Of a stretch of DNA of 64,000 nucleotides, positions 39,101 through 51,566 are shown one piece after another. The notes beneath the pieces were generated by a model, which made no database searches, was not told the DNA's origin, and worked only from the letters and a program-made list of their open reading frames with translations. Each line of letters opens with the position of its first letter. The stretch's first letter is position 1. A program made the position numbers and the translations under genes. This DNA comes from Albula goreensis (taxonomy: Eukaryota; Chordata; Actinopteri; Albuliformes; Albulidae): NCBI GenBank assembly GCA_022829145.1, contig CM040758.1:17368128-17432127 (forward strand), written 5' to 3'.

Positions 39101-40360
39101 ATCAAAGGCAAACTTTTGGCAACCTGACCTCACTATACTTGGGTTGAGTGCTCAGGGGAGGGAGAGCAAGCTACTTAAGAAAATTTAATTAAACAAACAA
39201 CGGTGCAGTATTTTGACTGGTAGACAATCAAGATACTTTACATATGTAAAGCATGACTGAGCATTATTTATCTACATTCTGTTTTTGTTAGGGTACCAAA
39301 GTAAATTCTGCAGAGGATTATGGAAATGTATCTGGTGTGCTCAAACAGCCCAAAGCAAAACAACACTGTACTTGCTGTATTTTATGTAATGGAGAATAAA
39401 TGAAAAAATAAAAAGCTCTTACCTAGAAAGCTATAAGATCCTAGTCCACATAGGACAAAATCTATACTTAAAATCATAGAGTTCTATAAAATTAAATAGA
39501 AAAAAAATGAGTTAACATGATAATGTTCTCCAATGATTTCCCCCATTCAGTAGATTAAATACTTCACATTCAATACACTGCAAATATCATATTACAAATA
39601 CTTTAAAAGGACACTGAAACAAAGAAATGCAACACAAACTATCATGTGAACTTGACAATTCTCAACCTTGGAATGTATTAACTTTACTATCAAATCTCTT
39701 GATTCCAAGATTTCAATTTCAAAGACTGGTTTCTAAGAAATGGACAACGCACCCAAAAGTCACATTAAGTTGTGCCCTCCACTTATATCCACTAACACAG
39801 TACTTTGTTAAACCATCTATTATTTTGAGCTGCACTGCTGCATCTGTCATTGTCTGCATTACATTGCTTGGAGCTGGTCATCCCTACTGCCCCACTCTAT
39901 ATGGGTAATAACTTATGAAGTACTTATGACACAAGTTTAAGGGACCAACATGTCATGAGTATGTTTAATCACAAACATCTTCATTTGACCTTCCTCAGAG
40001 TAGGAAGATTTACACTTCCTACTGAATTTGCTACCTTTGGCCATTTATTGGTTTTCATTCAAAAGCCCGGAAGGTCCAGGGAGTGACTGCAGAGCATGAT
40101 AAACCTTATAAACCTGATAAACTAAACAGCAGCATGAAACTTACACGTGATTTACTGTTTCCCACTACAAGGGCACATACACACAGGAATTGTACACACA
40201 TACAATGCAGATGCTTTTCAATGACAGCAATGTGTTGCCACACAGCAGCATAGTCTGCACAAAACTGGCTCTGGTGTGTGTCCAAAAAGTTCACCAGATT
40301 CGAACTTCTGATGGAACACATCGCTTTAGCAGTGAATGACCCAACAGGAAACAACCAGTT
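36190..40360. other. gene-poor intergenic region
   Basis: No supported gene. The first 400 bases are more GC-rich than the rest and may be the 5' part of the neighbouring LINE copy. Beyond that the region is AT-rich with short spurious frames and a (GCA)n run of six units near 37395. Confidence 0.5.
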
Positions 40361-40720
40361 CTACCTAACATTATCTTTATTTACACTCTAAATTAAGTGT
40401 ATTTACACAGGATATTTACATACTTTATAATTTTATTTCTCAATAAATAAGGGACATATTTATTGCTCTATATTTCTGTGTAACACTTTCTGTCATTCCA
40501 CATTTCTGTTTGTTTGAGCCCTGAGGAAGCATTAATCTTCTGCATGGTGTTTTCGTCCTGTCCCCTTGCTCTGTCTTTACATTCTTCTTCCCGGACATTT
40601 CAGAATCACATCAGACCATGGAATCCCTCTGTAGTTTGCGTCTATCTGATGCTGCCACTGTGCTTATGTCGCAATTTTCCTCGGTTGCTGAGGGAAGGAT
40701 ATGGTCTCTATCTTTCTCCC

Positions 40721-42305
40721 TCATGAGGGAGTCATTCTTTCCCTCTCCCTCTGTAAGGTGTATTGGTTCATTGCCCGTTTTGGAGGGACCAGTGTGTCAC
40801 TCAGTCCAACCCTCCTCTTCCTCCCTTGATCCCCCTCCAAGTCTAGTTCCTGGTCCACACATGGTTGGGACAGGAAGTGTGAATTCTGGTGACATTCTGG
40901 GGCCACATGTGAGGTGGCCAGGTTTCCACGGTGATTCCCGTTGCCAGACTCGCGGTCTGTGATGGGTCCCTGGTTGTCAGTAGTTGGGGTGAAAGTTTGC
41001 AGGTCACTGTCATGAGCAAACTTGCAGCTGCTTCCAAAACGGCAGCGCCCGTCTCTCCTGTAAGCAATGCAGATCTTACGCCCCCCAATCTGGGAGGGGC
41101 GGGGCTCCAGGGTCAGGGGAACATGCTTTTGCAGCATGTTCAATTGCTCCTCGGCCCTCTCACGATACGGGTTAGCAAACACACTGCTGCTGGAGACAGC
41201 CTCACCAGACCACAGCCCTGAGGCTCCGAGTGGAGGCGGTGGCAGCTTGTGACTGAGGGGGCGGGTGTGGGTAGGTGTACTGGGCTTTGTGGCGATTACA
41301 CGGGGTGTAAGTTCTGCTGTTGGAGTTTCAGGCTCCACTTGATCCTCTTGTTCAGATTCTGACTCACTAGATCCTGACTCCAACAAAAAATTTCTGCACT
41401 TCCTCTCCTCCACTTCTCCACTCCTGCCATCTCTCACTCCATCCTCTGAACTGATAAAAATCAAAGAATGTAAACACTGTTAGAAATGAACTTTTCATAA
41501 ATTCTGCACTGTTCAGTCAATTAACCTGTTCAAACTTCCGGTTTCAAGCCGTGAAACGAAATAATATTCATGGCAATTGGTGTCTTAAAACAATTAGTTT
41601 GATTTATTTTAGTATAGGACATTGACTCTTTGCCTCTGTTTTGAGGCGGAGTATGGTCAATTTAAGATTGGGCTGTTGCAATGTGATGCTAATTTCACTG
41701 CACGATGTAGATACCATTCTAAAAACCGCTCTCAGATACGGCATCCGGATTATCTACCCTTTTCGCCCTCTGATGTTATTACTTAAATGCGAAATGAGGT
41801 GGAATATGGGCAATATAACCTTCGCAGCTCGCAGTTACCCTATCGTTAGAAAGGTAAAGTTGACACATTAGGTAATGTTAACCAGCTAGCTTCCTGAACA
41901 GTGAGAACGCTACTAGGTTAAAAAAAAAAAAAAAAGTTTCTCGAACGTTACAACCATTGAAAGGACAATTTACTTAACTCCGCACAGTAATACCTAATTA
42001 AATATTCGTAATATCACTATACAGTTAATCCTCCATGCAATATATTATCGTTTTCTATCAATTGTTAGCCTTTGGCTGCATTACCCAAGTACATTGTGTT
42101 ACGAGACGATGGGCATCTTAACCAAATAACTTAGTTATGCTAGTTGTACTGCCATTAATATTCATTATCTATCATATTTATATTCCTGATACACTATTTA
42201 CAGTGAAACTTACATTTCCCTACTGTTGCCATCGTCCCCCTCTCCGTCGCTTTCAGAATCAGAAGATAAACCATACCCGACCAGAGAATTAACGTTTGCC
42301 GACAT
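40721..42305 (-). CDS. CCCH zinc-finger protein, two exons, 273 aa
   Basis: Exon 1 is 42305-42214 (ATG, 92 nt, donor gtaagt). Exon 2 is 41450-40721 (acceptor tttttatcag, stop TGA). They join in phase 2 through an Ile codon, giving 273 residues. The protein starts MSANVNSLVGYGLSSDSESD, with a Ser/acidic N-terminus and a second Ser/Glu patch near residues 57-70 (SGSSESESEQE). A single CCCH finger at about 158-177 (CIAYRRDGRCRFGSSCKFAH; C-X8-C-X5-C-X3-H) follows, then a basic KRRVGL...PPKRAM tail. CCCH fingers of this spacing bind RNA, so a nuclear RNA-processing role is a reasonable inference. I do not recognise the exact ortholog. AATAAA-type signals on the minus strand are available at about 40433 and 40375. 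Confidence 0.85.
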
Positions 42306-42490
42306 TGAGATAAAGAGTTATACGCTCTTCTTAACCTTTTACAAGCTTGGTGTCTAATATTGCAAGACACAAGTCGCAAAAACGGATTCTGAATTCTGCC
42401 TGTAATCAAACGGCCACTCGCAACAATACGTTTAGCTAATTGCCCTCGACAGAAGTAGCAATTTTGGAGCCAAAATGGCGCATGTATGAC
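42306..42490 (-). promoter_or_regulatory. putative promoter of the CCCH gene, with YY1-like site
   Basis: The region just upstream of the ATG is relatively CpG-rich for its surroundings. It contains caaaatggcg at 42471-42480, a good match to the YY1 core AAAATGGCG common at housekeeping promoters. No TATA box is evident. Inference from motif and position only. Confidence 0.35.
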
Positions 42491-43668
42491 GAAAATACGA
42501 TTTTATGCATTCCGAGCGTTATGGTGCCGCTCATTGTTTCGGAGTGGTATTACAGTGGAAGCTCGGATAAACGACACTGATGAATAGATTTTGTTGATGA
42601 TCCTGTTTGTTTGATGAATAGCTTCATGCAAGACAACCACCAGTATGGCCCCACATTTCACTTTTTTGTTCAGTGGTTTTGTGAAACATTTTCAGGTTTC
42701 CCTCTCCATGCTTCACAGAAAGACGCACGGCAACAATAAGCGACATACACATGCGTTTTAATTGGCAATAAATGTACAGGTTTCAATGGCTTTGAACCAC
42801 CCCACTTTAAATTCTAAGAAAAACAGTTCTAAAATTCGGATTAGCTTTTTTTTTTTTTTTTGCAATAAACTATAGACCAGGCACATAATTGATATTGAAG
42901 CTAGCAGATACAGGCTATCTTATGGGAAGTACTGTGAAAACAGTTTTGTGTTGTTTTATTCATATGTATGGATAGAAATAGGGTATTGCCAGAGAGTAAA
43001 AGCTTTGGTATTACATGAATGAGGCCCTTTCAATCAGTTTCATTGTCCTGTCATCTATCTAATGGTGCTTCATGGAAGTTGATAATGATGAAATTGAGAA
43101 GGGAACAATATATTCAACAATATATTTCCCTTTTCATTTGGGAATTTTGGGATTTTTGTCCATATGACTGTTAAATCAATTCAAGGGTTACTAAAGATCG
43201 CTAATTCAGGCTCCAATCATATAAACAGAGTGCCACATATACCAACTGACTGATCTGATGGCTTATAATAGTGGATTGTGGCGTAGCAACCACTGTATAT
43301 GTTCAGAAAAGGTTTTCTTCTTGAAGACCTATTTAAATTATTTTGTTTGACTTTTGCCTACTATTGAGGATGTTCCAGACATTTCCTGTGGCCATAATCT
43401 ACTGATTTCACTTTGAATATTTGATTTCTTGAACATTGCCCCAGTTTTAACAAACTAAGAGTAACAAGGTTTTATTAATTTAGGAGCCAGCTGATTGGGT
43501 CTAAAAGATACTATTGCCAGTGCAGCCGGGTACAGTGTTTAACACAGTCATGTCAAAACTGCTGTAATTCAGGTTACAGTGAATGCATGTCTGTTATATG
43601 TAATGAAAATATAACACCTAGCCAGTGCTACTACATTAAGCTTTCCCTGGTCATTCACTAGATAGATA

Positions 43669-43810
43669 ATGGTTGGGACAGGAAGTGTGAATTCTGGTGA
43701 CATTCTGGGGCCACATGTGAGGTGGCCAGGTTTCCATGGTGATTCCTGTTGCCAAACTCATGGTCTGTGATGGGTCCATGGTTGTCAGTAGTTGGGGTGA
43801 AAGTTTGCAG
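43669..43810 (-). pseudogene. 142-bp duplicate of the CCCH gene coding end
   Basis: This segment matches 40861-41002, inside coding exon 2 of the CCCH gene, over 142 bases without gaps and with about six differences. Most differences are C to T or G to A at CpG sites of the original (for example cacggt to catggt, cccgtt to cctgtt, cgcgg to catgg). Neither the zinc finger nor a start or stop is included. It sits about 1.4 kb upstream of the parent gene's start, in the same orientation. Confidence 0.9.
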
Positions 43811-44289
43811 ACAGAGATCATGCAAGAAGGTTCTGACTTCTCTCTGAATTCACCTGGTGCATAGCTTAGGCCTACTCATTGGTTCACTTGGGCATACTGA
43901 ATTATATTGCTGACTGGCTAATGTGCGCACGCCCCAATACTAGTGTCACATGTAGGAACTGGGCTTTTACACAAACTTCCATGGGCCATGGGACTAATGC
44001 TGAAGTCTGTCACCATGATAGCCTGTGAGTGGAGAATGGTGTAGATCTGGTACCCTGTGCTCCGTGCTCACCCCATGAAGGCTTACTGGGCAAACTGGTG
44101 TACCTGCAGACTTTTGAAGCTCCTTGACCCCAGCAAGACCTTTGACCCTTGGAGGGGGTGGTTTCTGAGGGAAGATTCTCTAATGTCAGAGGACACCCTA
44201 ACGGCAGGGGGCAATTCAGCACCCAACCCCCCTCATGTGGCATCCATGCATCTGGCCCTTTAAAGCAAACGGATCTGAGGCTCAGGCCT

Positions 44290-45090
44290 TTTGTCCACTG
44301 TGGGTGGCTACTATTCAGAGTGTCCACAGAGTGCTATCTCCTCATGGCTTGTACATGTATAAGTGGGCAGTTACCATCAAGGCAGGGTTCCCTCACTTGT
44401 CACCCTGTCACTCCCTGCATGGGTCCAGTCAGTGGTCCTAGATTCAATGCATGCTCCCCTCTGTGTGTGACTGACCTGCACACCCTATTGGTTCATTTTT
44501 CCTGTATACAGTTCACACTGGCTGATGTCAATGTCTCCCTCAGACCTGTTCCTGCATATGTTCCTAAGGTGGCACAGACCATCTTTTGTAATTATGTCAG
44601 TGTGTTTTCTGCCTTCCTTCCTGGGGCAGTCATGGGGAGGAATGTCTGTGAGCTCCATTCCATTTGCTTTGTGACAGCTACACAGGAATACATCTCTAGG
44701 ACGCATTGAATGCATCACACCAACTCTTCTAAAGGAGTTCTTAGGTGCTCCTCCAGGGTGTTTCTCTGAGCAAGGTGTGTGCTGCAGTTATGTGGTCACC
44801 TCTGCAGACTTTATGGTCTGCATACGGCAGTTCTGCTCTGGTGCATGCAGACCTCAGTGTGACTGTGACCATTTAGCTCTCTGTTTTGGAGGCTCCTTGT
44901 GTGCTGGCTCCTCCCTGCTCTGCAGCAGGGCCCTCCTCAGGCAGAGGGTGTTTACTCTTTGTCATGACTTTTTCCTGATGAATGTAGCCAGCAGGCAAGA
45001 TTGTACTGGGGTACATTGTGTTACATTCTTTTTTTTTTGACTACAGCAGAATGTCATGATTATGTATTGGAACACTGGTTCTTGAAGGGG
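44290..45090 (+). mobile_element. DIRS-type retrotransposon remnant (tyrosine recombinase end)
   Basis: Pieces of a DIRS-like recombinase can be read in shifting frames. ATIQSVHRVLSPHGLYMYKW corresponds to the 'tIq.aRapSTr.LYa.KW' start; LHTLLVHFSCIQF followed by VSLRPVPAYVPKV to 'LhaLsVhpsC.qf...v.LRPnPaFvPKV'; and ELHSICFVTATQEYISRT to 'LHlLCPVRALr.YvdRT'. A late CAAVMWSPLQTL piece resembles 'CaAAtWasp.TF'. After it comes a terminal segment with ctggttcttgaagggggaac, similar to the ends of fish DIRS elements. Frameshifts and lost residues make it inactive. Confidence 0.6.
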
Positions 45091-45099
45091 GAACCACAA

Positions 45100-47239
45100 T
45101 GTAACATTTGCAGACATTCCATCAACTGGTGAGGACTCATTTATGATGAAGGTTTTAAGATGTAAAATGGTGAATTACAGCAAATTATAAATTCAAAGAT
45201 GGAGGTATTCATCCTTGTGCACATTTTTTATCGGCTGCTGTTCTACATGGTGCAGTGACACTGGAATGTTGAGTGTGGACTCGCTGTTCAAAAACTGGAG
45301 GCTATTCTTCTGTAAGAGTGGTACAGTATCTTAAGATAGACTGAGGCTGCTCTGAAGTAGTGGGCAATCCATCTCCTTATTTATCAGTGAATATTCACAA
45401 ATTATCTTAGTTAATTTATGTATGTCACGATTTTGTCAGCCAATAGCTTGGAAGGCACAATACTGAAATACGTGCAGATATCGTGGATGGCCTACACAGT
45501 GCATAGCCCACAAGTGTATGCAGAGATTCCACAGAATAACCCTTACCTTGGATCATACTGACAGAGGTTTTGCATCTGGGCTTGTAAGTCAGCGCTAGAA
45601 AAACAGCAGTACCAGCCAAACAATAATAAGCATCACATTGTAATGGAATGTAATGTAATATGCAAAGATCCCCACTAGAGGGGGCCCAGTCACTAAGTAG
45701 AGGTTGCAGACTAAGGGAGCTGTCTTTATCCAATGTGCAAGGCTTTTGTCAAACAGGCGTTGAAATGACGACATTGTGACGTTAAGTAAGCTAAGGCATT
45801 ATAGTGCTTTTAATTCTTGTAACTACTGCAATGGGCAGCCCTCTGACTTCCAGAAGACAAGGTGGAGGTGTAGACGGAAGTTCCTAGTCTGAGACATTAT
45901 GTACCTGTAGGTGGCCAAGCGGTCCCGGACAGCAACAGAGTCATGTCTGCAAACCGCTGATGGCTGGGTAGTCTGGAGTTATAATAATGGTGCTCACTCC
46001 CACCTCTTTCACACATGCGTATACAAGAGATATTAACATTACAGGGTATGGCACAGAGATAGGACAGCCTAGGCATCAACTCCTAGAGGGGAAAGTTTGA
46101 GTGCTCTGGGCAAGAATCAGAGTAATTGAATGCCTCAACTGATGGTTTATGTAGTACAGCACCTGTAATCAATGTGCAAAATGTTTCTGAACTAGTAACA
46201 AAATTACTTTCGAACAAGTAACAAATTCCGTCATTGCAGGACCCATGAAGCTGGTTTTCATTCCAATCCTAAAAGCAAGAATTGACATCAACTGTTAATT
46301 GTTCTTGAGAAGAGTTGTGGGTGACTGACACACTTAAGATGACACCAGATATGACTATGTGTATATGCCAATAAAAAATACATATCCCGTTTTATTATCC
46401 CAGGACTTCCTGTATTATAAATTATTGAAATTAAGAGTATTCCATTTTAGTTGTTTCTTTATATTTTACTCAATAAGCAGACAATTTTAATTCAAAATGA
46501 CTTACAAGTGCATAAGAAGCGCAAACCCATAAATAGCAGTGGGAGGTGGGTCAGAGCGCACTGTGGAACTGCAGGGTAGTACATACATGGGAATTGTAGT
46601 TTAAAAGTAAGGTAGGAATATTTAAATAAATATTAAAAAGGTGAGGCGTGGGAGTGTGTGTGATCTTGGACATCTGTGTGTGTCTTGTACCCAACACATG
46701 ACCGTTTGCAGCCCTGTTACTTCTTACAAACACAGCACTGTTCCACATGAACATACAGTACTTGGGTAGTATAAAAAATGCAATTCAGTTCACTTTTTAT
46801 AGGACACAAACATGCTACTGAGGTCTCTATGTGGAAAAAACACTAAAGTTAATGAGAGTTTGAATAAAGACTGTACAACTAACAAAAACTTCTATACATT
46901 ACCACAAGCATATCATTACACCTTCAACATGGGTGAGAGCACCTATGATGACCCACTATTGAGATGGCAAAATGGAAGAAATGAAGGGCCAAGTAGTATG
47001 AATGTCTTTAGGTAAGCATGGGTTATATTGCTTTTGAGTAGTTTTAGCTTATTTGTTTATTGTTAATATGCAGAAAGTACAATGATTATAATTATACAAT
47101 TATCGCGATAAACATGTTCAGTAAGTACTGCATATTTAGTAGCCAATTCAAGAATATAGCTGTAGTGAAAGATATGTTTTCATGTGTGTGTGTGTGAGAA
47201 AGTGAAAAAATATATATATATATATATACTTTATTTTCA

Positions 47240-47295
<56 letters not shown>

Positions 47296-47932
47296 GTGTT
47301 GTTTCTTTTAGTGAAAATTCGTTCTGCTGTGTGGTATTATTTTCAATGCAGACTAAACTCACTCCTGTCAATCGCTTCAGTCCGTTGGCTACACTGAACG
47401 TTTGGATGTACGCGCAGTGCATCACGGTCTGGTGACCATAGTGGCATATTGACTAGTGGCAGTGTATTAAAAAGTGACAGATGCCCTGATAATATCACGT
47501 TTCAAGAAGATATTGAAAAGAACATGGCCACTGAGGTCCTAGCTTCGTCGAGTGTTGTACGTAAGGAAGGAAGCAGCCATGTGAAAGTTTTAGTTTTAGG
47601 TCATCATCACATTCCTGTAGCGACATAGAAAGTTCCAGGCCTAAGAGAGAATTCTCCACACACATTCCGCACTGTGACTCATCTGTCTCCAATGTTTTAC
47701 ATTGTAGTGTTACAGAATCATGTAATCCATTTATTGTTATACTCGCTACGTCACTCACGGCTGTAATTTACAGCCTGCAATTACAATTAATTGATGCTAT
47801 AAAAGTTATCCTATAACAGCAACAATAGATGCTGCAGATTCTGATTGATTGTTCATATTATGTTAAAACATTGGACATAATTGATGACTGTTCAGACGAT
47901 TCCCTGTTTTTTATGTAATATTTTAATGAAGG

Positions 47933-47966
<34 letters not shown>

Positions 47967-48300
47967 GTTGTTGTTGTTGTTAACACTTTACATATTAAAT
48001 AAGTACAAATGGAATTATCTTGGCAGCTATTTACCTTTGAGGATTCAATTCTTTCCGAAATAGTAATTTAAACGAATATTAGCTATGTTAGTTTCGTTCA
48101 GAGGCAAATGAATTGGGGTCACATGTAGTCCCTCCTCTCTACCCGCCCTCTGTTTCCCGTTACATTCCAGTCGCCAGGAATGCTTTCTCTGTGAAAGGGG
48201 GAGGAGAGAGGAAAGAAATATAATCGCGTAATTTAATATCGAATAGGGCAAAGCGCGTGAAAGTTAAAACGTTGTCTTTTAAACTGAAGCAGAAAGCTGC
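45100..48300. other. intergenic region with microsatellites
   Basis: No gene that I can support. It contains a composite microsatellite at about 47183-47296 and an (ATT)n run at 47934-47966. A possible splice-like donor near 47012 and an open minus-strand stretch at 47495-47758 were examined and not accepted. Confidence 0.5.
47183..47296. repeat. compound microsatellite (GT, TA, TC, AC)
   Basis: Order along the plus strand: a (GT)n run, gagaaagtgaaaa, (TA)n, ttttcactttctc, a long (TC)n, then (AC)n. The left GT...gagaaagtgaaaa is complementary to the right ttttcactttctc...AC, so the block is an inverted repeat with a TA-rich centre. Confidence 0.9.
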
Positions 48301-48519
48301 CCGGCGTACAGGTTGTTGCCCGAGTTTTTCATGGAACTTCCTTTTTAAAACCACAAATAGATGACAGGAGACGCACAACAGGATTTTATTGAAACTTTTG
48401 CTTTTTCTTTTTTAATTGATGGAATTGCATTCCATCTGTCCCTGTCAGCTTGGTGCACTTGAAACTTCCATTGAAACTTATCTCGCTTTACCTCTCCGTC
48501 CGACTGGTCTTGACGCACC

Positions 48520-49074
48520 ATGGCCGGTGCCGGTGCGGGTGGCAGACCGGGATCGGTTCGCTCCAGGACGGGTAGAGCTGTCGCGTTGGCCCGGTTACTG
48601 AACAGGGATTGCACTCGCCTTTTGGAGCTATATGTGAGTATTTAATGTGGTCACTACAATTTTGCTGAAGCCGAAATAATTAAGGTAAGAGTCGATTATC
48701 ATTGTTATGCACCGGTGTACATGCAGAGACACATTACAGAAACAGGAAAAGGAAAACTCTCCTACCTAACCCTAATAATAACCCTCTCCGATGAAACAGA
48801 TCCGAAGCAGGCTAGGTGTTTAAAAGCGACGGAGCGAGCTCTATCATTACAGATTCTTTCACTGGATGAAAGATACGCATCGTTTTTAGCAAATTATTCC
48901 CATGCGTTTAAAACATTGCTCAGGAGTTTTTATGTTCTATTACATTGCTCATTTATTTATGTAGTTCTATTTTATTTTTAAAGTATCATACCAGTTTTAC
49001 AATAATTAGTAACATGTTAAGGAAACAAAACGGGTAGAGTGTGATGCAGAGAGCGAGCGAGAATAGTTAGCGAA

Positions 49075-49110
<36 letters not shown>

Positions 49111-51566
49111 TGTGTGGGTGGAGGAATGTGGAAACTTTCAGGGGGGCGGCATATGGGCTCAGGAATGAAAACGGGAAGGGCTTGGCCTGCGTCAGTTCCA
49201 GAGACGCGCAACATTTCCTCACGTGAGCGTTAACCTATGACGGCTGCCAGGCCAGCGTTGCCTAACTGGCATAATAAATCTCTTTGGACTTGTCCCAATC
49301 CGCTGCTTCAGATCCACTTGTCCCTAAGGCAAGGGATCGGCGCGCTTTCTCTACTCTTCTCAGTCCAGCGTTACCAATGGAAATTATGGAAGGAGGGAGC
49401 ATTTATTCTTTTCCTCCCCTTTTTAATTCAGCACAAAACAAATAGAATTAAAGGCCATAACAAAAGAAATACATGCTTGGCTGAAGTTTCACAAATTTTA
49501 CTTTATCGGCCTTTGTGAAAATTCAATATACTTTGAGTGGTTGTGGTGTCCTGACATGCAAACAGCAAGTACTGGGCTTAAAGTCGTATATGCTGAGGTA
49601 CATTTGAACACTGTAACTGGAAGTGGAATAGGTTAAGGATTAGGACTGTCACCATTTCAAATTTTTGTGCGGTGCAGCTGGTGGAATCGCCAGCTGTCCT
49701 GTGATGGCAGAATGAAAACAACAGAGGAAGGGACAAGCACTGAGATTTTAAGTTATACAGGCTTAATGATACATTTTTGGTGAGCTAGAGGTCAAATGAG
49801 CATTCTGCAGAAGAGCTAGTGAAGATCATAGAAGGAAGTGGACTAGTAAAGATTACATACACTAGAGGGATATGCTTTCTCAATGGTAACCAGTAAAACA
49901 CTAGCTGAATCAAGCCTGCCCAAGCCTTGTGTAGAATCACAGCCTCCTAATGACATTTCCCAGATTCAAACCTGTAGTGTTGAGGGTGTTAGGTGTTAAG
50001 ATTCTTGCCTTTAATGAATGAGCCGCTCTGCTGTTTGTAAAAATATGTAAAACATGCTGCTTCATGTATTCTCTCATTGATTTAACATTATCTCATACAG
50101 CTGCATGCCAGGGCGTAATTACATTAATCCCTTGGTACTGTAGTGTATCAAGGCACTTGGAAATGTGTTAAAACACACACACATGCACACACACACCACT
50201 TTTTTGTTAAAAATGTGTCTCTGAATTTTTCTCCCCTCCCCCTCCCTCTTTCTGTCTCTCTGTATTGGCCCTCTTACTTTTCTTCTTCCCCTTCTTCGCC
50301 TCTTTTCTCTTTATGCAACCTCCCTCCCCAGAGAGAGAGAGAGAGCCTCCCACCTGAGTTGCCACTGGAGAAAGATCGCATCGTGGCCCTCTCCCCATCT
50401 GCCCCCCACCTCTCTGCCAACGAGAGGGTGTGGCTCCTGCACTCTGCCCTGTGCCAGTGCCTCAGGCTTTTGGAGCATGTGATTGGATGGGAGGAGAAGC
50501 AGGGGTTCAGTGGGGAGGGCGAATACGAGAGTGTGCAGACTACGGTAAAGGACAGGCTGGGCCACCTGCTCCAGAGCACCAAGACCCTCCTGGTGGATGG
50601 AGAGGGGATAACACCATTGACCCCTGACCCTGGCAATCCAGAGGTAGAAATTAACAGTGACTAAACTTTCACACCTAAGGATAAAAGATTATGATGATGT
50701 ACAAAACTGCAGTGACTTTCCAACATTTAGTTTCAGCTACCTCAGCTGTTCCATGGTTTAGGGATTGCAGCACAGAAACAATGAAAACATGCCAAAATGA
50801 AGTGGCATCGGTGCTAAAAAAAAAAAAAAACAAGTGATAGCAATTATAATAAGGACTCACACAAAAGACTTTAGGTTCAATACCTAGCCAGATTGTACAA
50901 AAGTGCTAATAAATGATGGACGATCACTAGACATCTGAAATGTGTAAAGCTTAAATGTTACTTATTAGGTAACATTTCATAGACAAGGAGGGCTTCCAGG
51001 TTTATTAGCAGTGATGTTTTGGTGTCATGGGTGACCTCAGCTTTTTTGGTGTTTTGGTGTCGGGGGATCTCAGGGAGTGATTCTGCTACTGTCAATTGTC
51101 TGTCATCAGTTGCATGCAGGGAATATGACATTGGTTTACAGGTTTTCATTCATATGTCATGACTCCACCCACCCACATTTCTATTTATCTCTGTCCTTCC
51201 TTACACCCTTTCACTCTCCCTTTTCTGTTTATGTCACTCCCTGCCTTTTTCCATAACTCATTTCCATGTCTACCCCTCTACCACTCTGTGTCTGTATCCC
51301 TCTCCCCTATTCCTCTCTCCCCTGCTACCTCTCTTTTGTTACTGCATCCCCTCCTTGTGTCTCTCTCCCTCCCACAGGAAACAGATGGGTTGGAGAAAGG
51401 TGGCATCTTTGAGGCAAAGCTCTGGACCTACAGGGTTCTGCAGGAACTGATCCACTGGACCCAGTCTACTGCCCAGACTCTCCACAACCTGCATTCAGAG
51501 AGAGACAAGGACAGAGCAAAAACAACAAGAAAGGGAAAAAGAGAAAAGAGTGGTGCGCAGAGCTGA
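48520..51566 (+). CDS. cntf: ciliary neurotrophic factor
   Basis: Three coding exons: 48520-48633, 50332-50643 and 51378-51566 (114, 312 and 189 nt), both introns in phase 0 with GT-AG borders. The product is 204 aa, and human CNTF is 200. It is a four-helix cytokine of the IL-6/LIF family that signals through CNTFR-LIFR-gp130 and supports neurons and glia. Helix A region: ARLLNRDCTRLLELY. The clearest match is helix D, GIFEAKLWTYRVLQELIHWT, the equivalent of the GLFEKKLWGLKVLQELSQWT region of human CNTF. No signal peptide is present, which fits CNTF's non-classical release. The C-terminus is very basic (KTTRKGKREK). Mammalian CNTF has one coding intron, at about residue 38, where intron 1 lies here; the second intron is extra. 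The acceptor of exon 2 sits in an AG repeat, so that edge could shift by a few residues. Confidence 0.82.
49075..49106. repeat. (GT)n microsatellite in cntf intron 1
   Basis: About 16 uninterrupted GT units in intron 1 of cntf. Confidence 0.9.

Noticed and set aside
44010-44327. Overlapping open frames on both strands near 44.0-44.7 kb
   Set aside because: The plus-strand pieces are better explained as a decayed DIRS recombinase; the minus-strand frame is its shadow.
46812-47012. Possible first exon ending in a strong donor (ctttag before gtaagc), with a TATA-like sequence upstream
   Set aside because: The best downstream acceptor (near 47351) leads to a short frame and no recognisable domain; not enough to call a gene.
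47495-47758. Minus-strand open frame of 87 codons with a donor-like gtacaac
   Set aside because: Starts with GTG, has no ATG or clear acceptor, and no family resemblance.
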